Translations under genes and position numbers: made by a program
Part shown: positions 43,005 to 52,325 of the stretch, piece by piece
How the letters are laid out: every line of letters begins with the position of its first letter
Position numbering within the stretch: the stretch's first letter is position 1
Notes under the pieces: generated by a model
Seen by the model: only the letters and a program-made list of their open reading frames with translations
Told to the model about the DNA's origin: nothing
Database searches by the model: none
Source of the DNA: Alloprevotella rava
Lineage (GTDB): Bacteria; Bacteroidota; Bacteroidia; Bacteroidales; Bacteroidaceae
NCBI RefSeq assembly: GCF_014195585.1
Contig: NZ_JACICA010000009.1
Span: 30,933-94,932 of the forward strand
Direction: 5' to 3'
DNA length: 64,000 bases

Positions 43005-44273
43005 ATGAGTCAACAAAAAAAACAATGGGGCGCTATCTTCGTCATGATTGCGCTGTTTGCCATGATTGCATTCGTGACTAACCTTTGCACACCGATGGCA
43101 ACAATCATTAAGAATCAAGGTACAATTTCTAATGTACTTGCCCAGATTGGTAACTATGGTAACTTCGTTGCATATCTAGTAATGGGGATTCCTTCTGGTA
43201 TGCTCATCTCAAAGTTTGGTTACAAGAAAACGGCCCTTATCGGTCTTGCAGTGGGTATCATTGGTATCTTAATTCAGTGGTTCAGCGGTCAACTTGATGT
43301 AGAGGAAAACATCGGTCTCGTATTTGGCGTTTACCTTGTTGGTGCATTCATTGCAGGTTTCTGTATGTGTATCCTCAATTGCGTTGTAAACCCCATGTTG
43401 AATCTCCTTGGTGGCGGTGGCAACTCAGGCAACCAGCTCATCCAGATTGGTGGTGTATTCAATAGTGCTGCAGCTGTTGCTTGCTACATCCTCATGGGGG
43501 CACTCATTGGCGATGCTGCAAAGGCAAAGATTTCTCATGCAACTCCAGCTCTTATGATTGCTCTCGGAATCTTTATTTTGGCATTTGTTGTTATCTCTTT
43601 CACAAAAATTGAAGAACCCGAACAAGCTCCTGTTGAAGTAGGATTGGTAAAAGGCGCATTGAGCTATCGTCATTTTGCCCTCGGTGCTTTGGCTATCTTC
43701 CTCTATATGGGAATTGAAGTTGGTGTACCTAACTTCGTACAGCAGTACCTCACTAATGAGAAAGGCATTCCAGCAGCAACGGTAGGTATGATTGTTGCAG
43801 TGTATTGGTTCATGATGCTCATTGGCCGCTTTGTGGGTGCATCCATCGGTGGCAAAGTAAGCAGCCGTGCAATGATTACAACAGTTTCTATCGCCACTCT
43901 TGCTCTCGTACTCTTCGGTATGTTTGCACCGCAAACACCAGTAAGTTTCCCAGGTGTTGACTGGGGCACACTCACAGTGGTATGGCAAGACATCCCCATG
44001 GGTATCTTCGCATTCCTGCTCGTAGGCCTCTGCACATCAGTAATGTGGGGTGGTATCTTCAACATGGCTGTTGAAGGCCTTGGCAAGTACACAGCCATTG
44101 CATCCGGTATCTTTATGACAATGGTTTTTGGTTGCGCAGTGATGATGTTCATCCAAGCTACTGTTGCTGATGCTGTAGGCTACATCCAGAGCTACTGGGT
44201 AGTTGTATTCTGTGCAGCTTATATCCTCTTCTACGCTTTGGTAGGTAGTCGAGTTTCAAAACAAGCAAAATAA
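43005..44273 (+). CDS. MFS sugar:proton symporter, FucP/GluP-like
   Basis: The 422-residue protein has twelve hydrophobic segments of the FHS (FucP/GluP) branch of the major facilitator superfamily: GYKKTALIGLAVGIIGILIQ, the conserved helix 4 motif around CILNCVVNPMLNLLG, and FMMLIGRFVGASIGGKVSSR. Between galM and galK its substrate is most likely galactose, perhaps also glucose. It is an inner-membrane uptake system. galK starts 85 bp downstream. Confidence 0.88.
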   Translation: MSQQKKQWGAIFVMIALFAMIAFVTNLCTPMATIIKNQGTISNVLAQIGNYGNFVAYLVMGIPSGMLISKFGYKKTALIGLAVGIIGILIQWFSGQLDVEENIGLVFGVYLVGAFIAGFCMCILNCVVNPMLNLLGGGGNSGNQLIQIGGVFNSAAAVACYILMGALIGDAAKAKISHATPALMIALGIFILAFVVISFTKIEEPEQAPVEVGLVKGALSYRHFALGALAIFLYMGIEVGVPNFVQQYLTNEKGIPAATVGMIVAVYWFMMLIGRFVGASIGGKVSSRAMITTVSIATLALVLFGMFAPQTPVSFPGVDWGTLTVVWQDIPMGIFAFLLVGLCTSVMWGGIFNMAVEGLGKYTAIASGIFMTMVFGCAVMMFIQATVADAVGYIQSYWVVVFCAAYILFYALVGSRVSKQAK

Positions 44274-44358
44274 CTCATTTCGTATCACCTAGACACGGAT
44301 TGTGCCACACTTAAACAAGGCGCAGGTGCAATCCTAAACCTATAAAACAATTACAACC

Positions 44359-45519
44359 ATGCACTTAACAGTTGAAGATGTAAGAAGTCGTTTCTTGAAG
44401 CACTTCGATGGCACTCCGGGCTCTGTATATGCATCTCCCGGTCGTATCAATATCATTGGTGAACACACCGACTATAATGGCGGTTTTGTATTCCCTGGTG
44501 CCGTAAAGCAAGGTATCATTGCTGAAATTAAGCCCAATGGAACACGCAAAGTTCGCGCTTATTCCATCGACTTAAAAGATTATGTAGAATTCTCTCTCGA
44601 CGATGAGAAAGGCCCAACAGCAACTCACTTCCGCTTCATTTTCGGTATCTGCCGTGAAATGATGAAGCTTGGAGTTCCTGTTGAAGGTTTCAACACAGCC
44701 TTTGCTGGCGATGTGCCCCTCGGTGCAGGTATGTCTTCCTCTGCTGCTCTTGAGAGCTGCTTTGCTTTCGCATTGAACGATTTGTTTGGCGATAACAAAA
44801 TTGAGAAATTTCAGCTCGCACTCGCAGGTCAGGCAACAGAGCACAACTACATTGGCTGCAACTGTGGTATTATGGACCAGTTTGCTTCTGTATTCGGCAA
44901 GGCAGGCCACATCATGCGCCTCGACTGCCGCTCACTCCAGTACAAGTACTTCCCGTTTGATCCGAAGGGCTATAAACTCGTTCTGCTCAACTCTCTCGTA
45001 AAACATGAGTTAGCATCTAGTGCCTACAATGATCGTCGCAAAAGCTGCGAAAATGTTGTAGCTGCTATTAAGAAGTACCACCCCAACGTAGAAACTCTCC
45101 GTGATGCAGACTACGATATGCTCGAACAAGTTCGCGGTGAAGTTAGTGCAGAAGATGCACTTCGCGCTAAATATGTCATTGGTGAGAAATATCGCGTTAT
45201 GGAAGTAAGCGTTGCTCTCGAAGAAGGCGATTATGAAGAAGTAGGTCGCAAAATGTACGACACACACCATGGTTTGAGCAAAGAATACGAAGTTTCTTGC
45301 CCTGAGCTAGATTTCTTGAACGAAGTTGCTAAATCTTGTGGTGTAACAGGTTCTCGCGTTATGGGTGGTGGCTTTGGTGGTTGCACCATCAATCTCGTCC
45401 GTGAAGAACTCTACGACAACTTCATTACAACAGCTAAGAATGCTTACAAGGAAAAATTTGGCAAAGAGCCAGTAGTCATTGATGTAGTCATTGGTGATGG
45501 CTCTCGCAAGCTTTGCTAA
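44359..45519 (+). CDS. galK: Galactokinase
   Basis: The 386-residue GHMP kinase phosphorylates galactose at C1, the committed step of the Leloir pathway. It has the galactose motif SPGRINIIGEHTDYNGGFVF, the ATP-binding VPLGAGMSSSAALES, and the C-terminal GSRVMGGGFGGCTINLV. It is the last gene of the operon, ended by the hairpin at 45543. galT is not in the window; galE is at 33073. Confidence 0.96.
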   Translation: MHLTVEDVRSRFLKHFDGTPGSVYASPGRINIIGEHTDYNGGFVFPGAVKQGIIAEIKPNGTRKVRAYSIDLKDYVEFSLDDEKGPTATHFRFIFGICREMMKLGVPVEGFNTAFAGDVPLGAGMSSSAALESCFAFALNDLFGDNKIEKFQLALAGQATEHNYIGCNCGIMDQFASVFGKAGHIMRLDCRSLQYKYFPFDPKGYKLVLLNSLVKHELASSAYNDRRKSCENVVAAIKKYHPNVETLRDADYDMLEQVRGEVSAEDALRAKYVIGEKYRVMEVSVALEEGDYEEVGRKMYDTHHGLSKEYEVSCPELDFLNEVAKSCGVTGSRVMGGGFGGCTINLVREELYDNFITTAKNAYKEKFGKEPVVIDVVIGDGSRKLC

Positions 45520-45542
45520 AATTAGCAACTCGATTTATTACT

Positions 45543-45577
45543 TCCCCTTCGAACCCATGTTTGAAGGGGATTTTTAT
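45543..45577 (+). terminator. Terminator of the galactose operon
   Basis: TCCCCTTC (45543-45550) pairs with GAAGGGGA (45563-45570) and is followed by TTTTTATT, 23 bp after galK. Confidence 0.85.
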
Positions 45578-45660
45578 TACATTTTTTCAAAAAAAAGCTG
45601 TAAAGGCTTTGCCAGTAAGAAAAACATTTCTACTTTTGCACTCGCAAACGAAAAGAAAAT

Positions 45661-45734
45661 GGTTCGCTAGCTCAACTGAATAGAGCATCTGACTACGGAT
45701 CAGAAGGTTATAGGTTTGAATCCTATGCGAATCA
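45661..45734 (+). tRNA. tRNA-Arg (ACG), copy 1
   Basis: The 74-nt cloverleaf folds. The acceptor GGTTCGC pairs with GCGAATC. The anticodon arm TCTGA-CTACGGA-TCAGA gives anticodon ACG (read as ICG after TadA deamination), and the T-loop is GGTTTGAATCC. CCA is encoded after the discriminator A (45735-45737). It decodes CGU, CGC and CGA. Confidence 0.95.
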
Positions 45735-45742
45735 CCACTTTT

Positions 45743-45816
45743 GGCTCGCTAGCTCAACTGAATAGAGCATCTGACTACGGATCAGAAGGTTATAGGTTTG
45801 AATCCTATGCGAGTCA
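45743..45816 (+). tRNA. tRNA-Arg (ACG), copy 2
   Basis: This copy differs from copy 1 only at acceptor pair 3-70: T-A there, C-G here (GGCTCGC with GCGAGTC), a compensatory change. CCA is not encoded. The spacer between the mature tRNAs is 8 nt including the CCA of copy 1, so they come from one precursor. Confidence 0.95.
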
Positions 45817-45818
45817 CA

Positions 45819-45852
45819 AAACCTCCAATAGCTAACGCTATGGAGGTTTTTT
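45819..45852 (+). terminator. Terminator after the tRNA pair
   Basis: AACCTCCA pairs with TGGAGGTT, with an inner TAGC/GCTA stem, then TTTT. It starts two bases after the second tRNA. Confidence 0.88.
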
Positions 45853-45871
45853 ATTATTCAGAAATTCTGCA

Positions 45872-45879
45872 TATCTTTG
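45872..45879 (+). promoter_or_regulatory. Candidate -7 box of the lipoprotein gene
   Basis: TATCTTTG fits TAnnTTTG and lies 23 bp before the ATG at 45903. It makes the longer frame starting in the tRNA (45798) unlikely. Confidence 0.4.
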
Positions 45880-45902
45880 CAGCATATCAAAAAAGAATCA
45901 TT

Positions 45903-46373
45903 ATGAAACAAATAACTAGCCCCATAACACTGCTAATAGTTCTTCTTATGGCAGCCATAAGTCTCACCTCATGCATGGAGGATTATAACGATCCAGACAG
46001 CTATGCAGAAATGGTGCTAAGCAATCGAGCATGGCGCGTAGTGAGTTCAACAAATAGGCATGCTTATGTCGAAGGCGATGTATTCTACTTCTATCGCGAT
46101 GGTTCTTTCCAGACTCTCCGCAGAAGAGGCTTATCTGAATACGGACAGTGGATGGTTCGGAAAGGTAACTTACTCATGCACTTCACCAATTCTTCACTAA
46201 ATGTAGATATTGAAGCTCCTATCCCTGTACTGCAAGGTGATTACGCAGTCTTGTACTGTAATGACTACATGTATAGAATGTCCTATAATCTCCGCCTTGT
46301 AGCAGCTTACGACCTTAGTGGCTATGGGCATAATCATTGGTATAATAATGGTTACTACTCTCCTAGGGAGTAA
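45903..46373 (+). CDS. Small lipoprotein
   Basis: From ATG 45903 the product has 156 residues. The lipoprotein signal is ITLLIVLLMAAISLTSCME (lipobox LTSC, Cys about 24). The mature part has a lipocalin-like strand pattern, WRVVSSTNRHAYVEGDVFYF, then RDGSFQTLRRRGLSEYGQW, which reminds one of small META/lipocalin-type folds. That is only a resemblance. The last 20 residues are rich in Gly, His, Asn and Tyr. Function unknown. Confidence 0.68.
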   Translation: MKQITSPITLLIVLLMAAISLTSCMEDYNDPDSYAEMVLSNRAWRVVSSTNRHAYVEGDVFYFYRDGSFQTLRRRGLSEYGQWMVRKGNLLMHFTNSSLNVDIEAPIPVLQGDYAVLYCNDYMYRMSYNLRLVAAYDLSGYGHNHWYNNGYYSPRE

Positions 46374-46418
46374 ATAATAGTACACGATATAACCAACTCC
46401 AGACAAAGCTCATTCGCC

Positions 46419-47636
46419 TCATTCCATACGCTGGCGGAATACATAAAATTTCTCATCTGAAAGTCCTGCAATATCACTGCGAACGATATTACTAACATCT
46501 ATCAAGTCCTTTACTTCTCCATCGGGATATAGAATTCCGATACCATTTGCCGTGGCAGAATATAATTCCTTCTGTACCTTGCGCCATGTCACAAAATAAT
46601 CCATATCCTCCAATGGTAGCTCCAACTGTTTGCTGAGTTCCTGTTTCAATCTCTCCTCTTCGCCTTCTGGTATCGCCTCTGCATACACATCCACTTTGAA
46701 CAATCGCCGATTGATAAAATCAGAACAAAGCATTGCTAGAATCTTATCATCTGATTTCATCCAAACTTTCAAGGCAGACATTATATCGTTATCCTCTAGA
46801 TCAATGTAATAATCCAACCAATTAGGCTCATTGTTAGGAATTTCTTGTACTAAGAAAAAGTATAGAGAAGGAGAAGCAAACAAGTCTTTCCCATTACGCA
46901 TTAGATACTTTGCACGTCGCAAAGCAGAGCGAAGAACTTCTTCCGCAGCAACTGCTGTCTTATGAAGATATACCTGCCAGTACATCATGCGGCGAGACAT
47001 CAGATAGTTCTCAACAGAATATAAACCTTTGGCATCCACCACCAGCTTGTCATCAACAATATCGAGCATCTCAATAATACGATCTGCTCCGATATTTCCC
47101 TCACGAACACCGCAGAAAAAGCTATCGCGACAGAGATAGTCCAAACGGTCAACATCCAGCTGACTACAGATAAGCTCATGGAGAAAACGCTTAGGATACT
47201 TATTCTCAAAGATATTGATGGCCAGTGATAATCCACCATGTAACTGCTCATTCATACGATTCATTATGAGCAGGGAAATATCCTCATGAGTAATGCCCTT
47301 GATAAAGGTTTTCTCCAAGACATGAGAAAAAGGACCATGTCCCACATCGTGTAGCAAAATAGCAGCTTCTACAGCCTCTATTTCTGAATCGAAAATGAAA
47401 TGCCCCTTTTCTTGCAGGTGGCGCAGCGCTTCTTGCATCAGATGGAAAGCACCTATAGAATGCTGCTTACGTGTGTGCTGCGCACCAGGATAAACACAAG
47501 TAGACATTCCTAATTGCCGGATACGCCCCAAACGCTGAAAACAGGAATGAGCAATTATCTCTGTCAATAAGCCACGAGGAACTCTCGTAAAGCCATAAAC
47601 AGGATCGTTAATAATCAGTGGACCTCTCATATACAT
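46419..47636 (-). CDS. HD-domain phosphohydrolase, SAMHD1/dGTPase-like
   Basis: The 405-residue enzyme has the complete HD metal set: HTRKQHSIGAFHLM, AAILLHDVGHGPFSHVLEK, and the later CSQLDVDRLDYLCRDSFF with the last aspartate. The long C-terminal region fits the SAMHD1-like dNTP triphosphohydrolases common in Bacteroidota. It would act on deoxynucleotides in the cytoplasm, but its exact substrate cannot be read off. A -7-like TATTTTTG (47656-47649) lies only 13 bp upstream, so translation may start at 47630 (MRGPLIIND) instead. It is divergent from serS. Confidence 0.85.
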   Translation of the reverse strand: MYMRGPLIINDPVYGFTRVPRGLLTEIIAHSCFQRLGRIRQLGMSTCVYPGAQHTRKQHSIGAFHLMQEALRHLQEKGHFIFDSEIEAVEAAILLHDVGHGPFSHVLEKTFIKGITHEDISLLIMNRMNEQLHGGLSLAINIFENKYPKRFLHELICSQLDVDRLDYLCRDSFFCGVREGNIGADRIIEMLDIVDDKLVVDAKGLYSVENYLMSRRMMYWQVYLHKTAVAAEEVLRSALRRAKYLMRNGKDLFASPSLYFFLVQEIPNNEPNWLDYYIDLEDNDIMSALKVWMKSDDKILAMLCSDFINRRLFKVDVYAEAIPEGEEERLKQELSKQLELPLEDMDYFVTWRKVQKELYSATANGIGILYPDGEVKDLIDVSNIVRSDIAGLSDEKFYVFRQRME

Positions 47637-47731
47637 TGATAGTTTTAGCAAAAATACATATTTATCCGTTTTACCTCTTGTCCTTCAGTCACAAAATCGG
47701 TATAAAGCATAAAATTCCACCAAATCTTTAT

Positions 47732-47739
47732 TATTTTTG
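47732..47739 (+). promoter_or_regulatory. Candidate -7 box of serS
   Basis: TATTTTTG fits TAnnTTTG, 28 bp before the serS ATG. No TTTG lies at the right distance upstream. Confidence 0.35.
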
Positions 47740-47767
47740 CAGCATATAAGTAATAAGCAATAATATT

Positions 47768-49042
47768 ATGCTGACAATAAAACAGATTCTTGACAACAAG
47801 GAAGCCGTAATCCGCGGTTTGGAAAAGAAACATTTTGCTGGTGCCCGTGAAACCATAGAACAGGTACTCGCACTTGACAATAAGCGCAAAGAAGCGCAAG
47901 CGCAATTAGACAATCTTCTTTCTCAAGTAAAAACCATCTCAAAGAGTATCGGTGGAATGATGAAAGAGGGCAAGAAAGAAGAAGCTGCAGCTGCTAAACA
48001 GCAAGTTGCTGAAATCAAAGAGCAAACCAAAGAACTTGAAGAAAGCATGAAGACTGCGTTGGATGAGCGCACACAAATTCTCTATACGATTCCAAATGTC
48101 CCCTACGATGAAGTCCCCGAAGGAAGGGATGCTAGCGACAATGTAGTGGTAAAAGAAGGAGGAAAACTCATTGATTTACCTGAAAACCCATTACCCCATT
48201 GGGAGCTAGCAAAGAAATATAACCTCATAGATTTCGATCTCGGCGTTAAAATCACAGGTGCTGGTTTCCCCGTCTATATTGGCCAAGGTGCTCGTCTGCA
48301 ACGTGCCCTAATCAACTTCTTCCTCGATGAAGCTCGTGCAGCTGGCTATACAGAAATTATGCCACCGACAGTCGTTAATGCTGCTAGTGGCTATGGAACA
48401 GGCCAGCTTCCTGACAAAGAAGGACAAATGTACCATTGTGAAGAGGACGACCTCTATCTCATTCCTACAGCAGAAGTTCCTGTCACTAACATTTATCGTG
48501 ATGAGATTTTAGACGAGAAAGATCTACCCATTAAGAATTGTGCATATACAGAATGCTTTCGTCGTGAAGCAGGATCCTATGGTAAGGACGTTCGTGGTTT
48601 AAATCGTCTTCACGAATTTTCTAAAATTGAGATTGTCCGCATTGATACTCCCGAACACAGCAAGCAAAGTCATCAAGAAATGCTTGACCATGTTGAAGGA
48701 CTTTTAAAGAAATTAGAACTCCCCTATCACATCCTGCTCCTCTGCGGTGGCGATATGAGCTTTACCTCTAGCGTTTGCTACGACTTTGAGGTTTACAGCG
48801 AAGCACAAAAGCGTTGGTTGGAAGTAAGCTCTGTCAGCAATTTTGATACATATCAGGCCAATCGCTTACAGTGTCGTTATCGTAATGCTGACAAGAAGAT
48901 TAACCTTTGCCATACTCTTAATGGTTCAGCTTTAGCTCTGCCGCGTATTCTTGCAGCGTTGCTGGAAAATTTCCAAACTCCAGAAGGAATCCGAATCCCC
49001 AAGGCACTACAGCCGTATATGGGAACGGATATGATTAAGTAA
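47768..49042 (+). CDS. serS: Serine--tRNA ligase
   Basis: The 424-residue class II synthetase has an N-terminal tRNA-binding coiled coil (AQAQLDNLLSQVKTISKSIG to MKTALDERTQILYTIPNVP). The catalytic motifs are motif 2 YTECFRREAGSYGKDVRGL and motif 3 NGSALALPRILAALLENFQ, with the serine-site stretch LYLIPTAEVPVTN. It charges tRNA-Ser and tRNA-Sec-type substrates. It heads a run with ruvX (9-bp gap) and def (8-bp gap). Confidence 0.97.
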   Translation: MLTIKQILDNKEAVIRGLEKKHFAGARETIEQVLALDNKRKEAQAQLDNLLSQVKTISKSIGGMMKEGKKEEAAAAKQQVAEIKEQTKELEESMKTALDERTQILYTIPNVPYDEVPEGRDASDNVVVKEGGKLIDLPENPLPHWELAKKYNLIDFDLGVKITGAGFPVYIGQGARLQRALINFFLDEARAAGYTEIMPPTVVNAASGYGTGQLPDKEGQMYHCEEDDLYLIPTAEVPVTNIYRDEILDEKDLPIKNCAYTECFRREAGSYGKDVRGLNRLHEFSKIEIVRIDTPEHSKQSHQEMLDHVEGLLKKLELPYHILLLCGGDMSFTSSVCYDFEVYSEAQKRWLEVSSVSNFDTYQANRLQCRYRNADKKINLCHTLNGSALALPRILAALLENFQTPEGIRIPKALQPYMGTDMIK

Positions 49043-49051
49043 TTCCATATA

Positions 49052-49468
49052 ATGCGTATACTCTCCATCGACTACGGAAAGCGGAGAACAGGTATCGCTG
49101 TTACCGACTCTATGCAAATCATTGCTAATGGTCTAACAACTGTCGACACAAAAAAACTGTTTGTCTTTCTGAAGGACTATTTCGAGAAGGAATCTGTTGA
49201 GCGTGTAATTTTGGGACTTCCCACTCAAACTAATGGTCAGCCTTCAGAAAATCAACAGCGTGTTCGTCTATTTGCCGCTAATTTCACTAAACAATTTCCC
49301 CATATCCCGCTAGAATTCTACGACGAACGTTTCACCTCTGTTTTGGCCCACCAAACAATGCTCGCAAGTGGCATTGGCAAACAACGTCGCCGCGATAAAG
49401 CACTTGTAGATGAAATTAGTGCGTGTATCATTCTACAGTCGTATATGGAAAGTAAGCGAAACATTTAA
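49052..49468 (+). CDS. ruvX: RuvX/YqgF-family nuclease
   Basis: The 138-residue protein has an RNase H fold: RILSIDYGKRRTGIAVTDS with the first aspartate, VERVILGLPTQTNGQPSEN, then YDERFTSVLAHQTM, and a late aspartate in RDKALVDEISACIILQ. Members process the 5' end of pre-16S rRNA; older annotations call them Holliday-junction resolvase-like. It lies between serS and def in a compact operon. Confidence 0.92.
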   Translation: MRILSIDYGKRRTGIAVTDSMQIIANGLTTVDTKKLFVFLKDYFEKESVERVILGLPTQTNGQPSENQQRVRLFAANFTKQFPHIPLEFYDERFTSVLAHQTMLASGIGKQRRRDKALVDEISACIILQSYMESKRNI

Positions 49469-49476
49469 AAGAGAAT

Positions 49477-50034
49477 ATGATATTACCCATTTATACATAC
49501 GGACAATCCATACTGCGCAAAGTTGCAGAAGATATTCCAATTGATTATCCAGGACTCAACGAACTTATTGAAAATATGTTCGAAACGATGGAAAAAAGTA
49601 ATGGCGTTGGTTTGGCAGCTCCACAAATCGGTAAATCCATACGCGTCGTAGTCATTTCGCTGGATGTCCTCAAAGATGACTTTCCAGAATATGAAGGCTA
49701 TAATCATGCATTCATCAATCCACATATTGTGGAAGTTGATGATAGCGAAACTGCCCTGCTCGACGAAGGTTGTCTTAGTCTGCCAGGACTCAGTGAACCT
49801 GTACGCCGCCCAACACGCATCCATGTTACTTATTTAGATGAAAACTTGCAACCGCATGATGAATGGGTTGATGGATATTTAGCGCGTGTTATGCAGCACG
49901 AATTCGACCATCTTGAAGGCGTTGTCTTTACAGACAAAATTAGTCCATTGCGCAAACAACTTGTAAAGAAGAAGCTTGAAATGATGCGTAAAGGCAAAGT
50001 GAGTTGCAGCTATCGTGTGAAGACGCCCAGATAA
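49477..50034 (+). CDS. def: Peptide deformylase
   Basis: The 185-residue metalloenzyme removes the N-formyl group from nascent proteins. All three motifs are present: GVGLAAPQIG, EGCLSLPG, and QHEFDHLEG, with Cys and two His binding the metal. It starts 8 bp after ruvX. A strong hairpin 48 bp after its stop is probably its terminator, although that hairpin lies within the next open frame. Confidence 0.97.
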   Translation: MILPIYTYGQSILRKVAEDIPIDYPGLNELIENMFETMEKSNGVGLAAPQIGKSIRVVVISLDVLKDDFPEYEGYNHAFINPHIVEVDDSETALLDEGCLSLPGLSEPVRRPTRIHVTYLDENLQPHDEWVDGYLARVMQHEFDHLEGVVFTDKISPLRKQLVKKKLEMMRKGKVSCSYRVKTPR

Positions 50035-50048
50035 GAAATGCTTGATTT

Positions 50049-52082
50049 ATGGCACACCAAAGCAAAAAGCAATACAATACGAAAAGCCCCTCCATTGCGG
50101 AGGGGCTTTTGCACTTGCTTACTTTTCTTTTAATCTTTGTGCCAAGCATTCTCTATGCACAAATCAACATTACAAACGTGCTGCTCATGGGACGTAATGC
50201 TTTGAGCGTAGATGATAATCTCAGCGCGATTCGTTATTTCAACCAAGTGATAGAGGCACGTTCAAGTAACGCTGAGGCATGGTACCTTCGCGGATTTGCA
50301 AAATTCTCGTTGGAAGACTTCCATGGTGCGGATACAGATTGTTCTCAGTCAATTCTTTTGAATCCATATAAGGTAGAAGTGTATCAACTCCGTGGTTTGT
50401 GCCGTATCAATCTCAAAGATTACCAAGGAGCGATAAACGACTATGCACGCACCCTCGCTGAAATGCCAGACAATGAAGATGCACGCTTTAATAGGGCATA
50501 TTGCTTCATGCAAATCAAAGAAATGGATAGTGCGAAAGTGGAAATAAACAAAATACTACGTCGCTCACCCAAATTCTATCGAGCCTATATGGCGCAGGCA
50601 CAAATACACCTAGAAGAAAATGATACATTAAAAGCAGTCATCTGGATGGACTCCCTTTTGACCTTCCGCCCCAACGAATCTCAAGTTTGGCAATTCAAAG
50701 GGCAGTATGCGTTAAGTAAAGACTTATTTTCTGCGGCAGATAGCTTTCTTACACAAGCTATAAAATACGCTCCTAACGATAATCAAAGCTATCTGTTACG
50801 GGCTATGGTCCGTAACTCTCTCAATAGGTTCGATGCTGCTATAATGGACTACGACAAAGTAATTAGTCTTATTCCGCAGCATTTTGTAGCCCATTATAAT
50901 CGTGCTTTGTTGCGCGCACTCGTAGGCGATGATAATCGCGCAATTCAAGACTTTTCCTTCATCTTAAAAGTAGAACCACAAAATACTTTGGCCCGCTACA
51001 ATCGCGCTCTTCTTTGCGAAAAGACTGGAGACTACCGCGGAGCTATACGCGACTATACTGTTTTAATAAAAGCATATCCTAGATTTATGTATGGATATAT
51101 TGCTCGAGCTAAATGCCGCCGCAAAATAGGAGATACAAAAGGTGCTCTGAATGATGAAACAATTATAGCTCGTGCAGAGTTGGATGTGTCTTTCGCACGC
51201 CCTAGACGCTCAATACGCACAAAAGTTAGAATGCGCTCCGACCATGCATTGGAGCATTACGATCGTATGATTGCAGAAGAACCTGATACGGCCAAGATCT
51301 TTGGAGATGGCATCTTTGGCAAAGTTCAGAATAGCAAAGTGGAAGCCCGCCTTATGCCCAACTTCCAACTTGCCCTTCTCTCTGTTACAGCACGAGGCTA
51401 TCGAAGCATTGGCTATCAGAGCGAAACTGAAGAATTAAGTAAAAGATTTGCCCCTTTAGAATTCCAAGCAGAGCAGCAAGCAGGAAGAAGCCACTATCAA
51501 CGCAATGTTAAATACCGACTCTTTTTCACAGCGGAAAAAGAAGCCGAGAGTATTGTGCATTCAGAAAACTATAAAACGTGCATAGACACATTGCTTAACA
51601 TACTCACAGACACGGATGCTTATCTACTCCGCTCCATGCTAGCCTATACAACTTACGACTACAATTCAGCTTGGGAATATGCAAAGAAGGCTGTATCCCT
51701 TAATCCTAAATCAGTAATAGCTCTCCAGAATCGTGCAAATATTCTTGGAATGCTTTATCTTAATGCTAATAAAGAACAAAAACTCCAATATGCACATCAG
51801 GCAATAGCAGATATGGAGGAAGCCATAAAATTAAAGCCCAACAATGCGTATTCCTATTACAACCGTGGGTGTCTTCTTGCTTCGTTTGGAAAAGTCAAAG
51901 AAGCTGACACTGATTTCACTACTGCCATCACACTCGACAATCACTTTGCCGAAGCTTACTATAACCGCGCTGTTCTTCGCCTGCAAGACAAGCGCAAACA
52001 AGAAGCAATCCCCGATCTCAGTCGTGCAGGAGAACTAGGACTCTATCAAGCATATAGCTTGTTGAAAGAAGCTCGAAATTAG
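50049..52082 (+). CDS. TPR-repeat protein, probably exported
   Basis: The 677-residue protein is built almost wholly of tetratricopeptide repeats, for example AEAWYLRGFAKFSLEDFHGA, FVAHYNRALLRALVGDDNRA and NAYSYYNRGCLLASFGKVKE. A hydrophobic segment (LLHLLTFLLIFVPSILYAQ) near residue 20-38 is a signal peptide or anchor, so the repeats should lie in the periplasm as a scaffold for partners. The start is uncertain. ATG 50049 places a perfect 12-bp terminator-like stem (50082-50110) inside codons 12-21, whereas TTG at 50109 would start just before the hydrophobic core. No catalytic domain is seen. Confidence 0.8.
   Translation: MAHQSKKQYNTKSPSIAEGLLHLLTFLLIFVPSILYAQINITNVLLMGRNALSVDDNLSAIRYFNQVIEARSSNAEAWYLRGFAKFSLEDFHGADTDCSQSILLNPYKVEVYQLRGLCRINLKDYQGAINDYARTLAEMPDNEDARFNRAYCFMQIKEMDSAKVEINKILRRSPKFYRAYMAQAQIHLEENDTLKAVIWMDSLLTFRPNESQVWQFKGQYALSKDLFSAADSFLTQAIKYAPNDNQSYLLRAMVRNSLNRFDAAIMDYDKVISLIPQHFVAHYNRALLRALVGDDNRAIQDFSFILKVEPQNTLARYNRALLCEKTGDYRGAIRDYTVLIKAYPRFMYGYIARAKCRRKIGDTKGALNDETIIARAELDVSFARPRRSIRTKVRMRSDHALEHYDRMIAEEPDTAKIFGDGIFGKVQNSKVEARLMPNFQLALLSVTARGYRSIGYQSETEELSKRFAPLEFQAEQQAGRSHYQRNVKYRLFFTAEKEAESIVHSENYKTCIDTLLNILTDTDAYLLRSMLAYTTYDYNSAWEYAKKAVSLNPKSVIALQNRANILGMLYLNANKEQKLQYAHQAIADMEEAIKLKPNNAYSYYNRGCLLASFGKVKEADTDFTTAITLDNHFAEAYYNRAVLRLQDKRKQEAIPDLSRAGELGLYQAYSLLKEARN
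50082..50110 (+). terminator. Terminator-like hairpin within the 5' end of the TPR frame
   Basis: AAAAGCCCCTCC pairs perfectly with GGAGGGGCTTTT around a 5-nt loop, 48 bp after def. It has the form of a strong intrinsic terminator. Confidence 0.75.
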
Positions 52083-52325
52083 TTTTTACCTTTCTCCTTT
52101 TAAAAGAGAAGAGCCATTGCCTGCTACATATATTATAGTAGATAATGTCTTATAACAAGATAAAAGCCAGCACAGTGGTTCTAAAAAGTTATCAAATATC
52201 TCAATCATCACTCAAAAACGTGCAAAAGAGCTTTAATTAACTTCCAAATTATTCTTAAAAGCAAAAGCATTTGAGAATAATTATTTAATTTCGCAATTTG
52301 ATAAAAGTCATGCATATCTTTATTT

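Noticed and set aside
45798..45902. Longer frame for the lipoprotein gene
   Set aside because: It starts inside the second tRNA and runs through its terminator.
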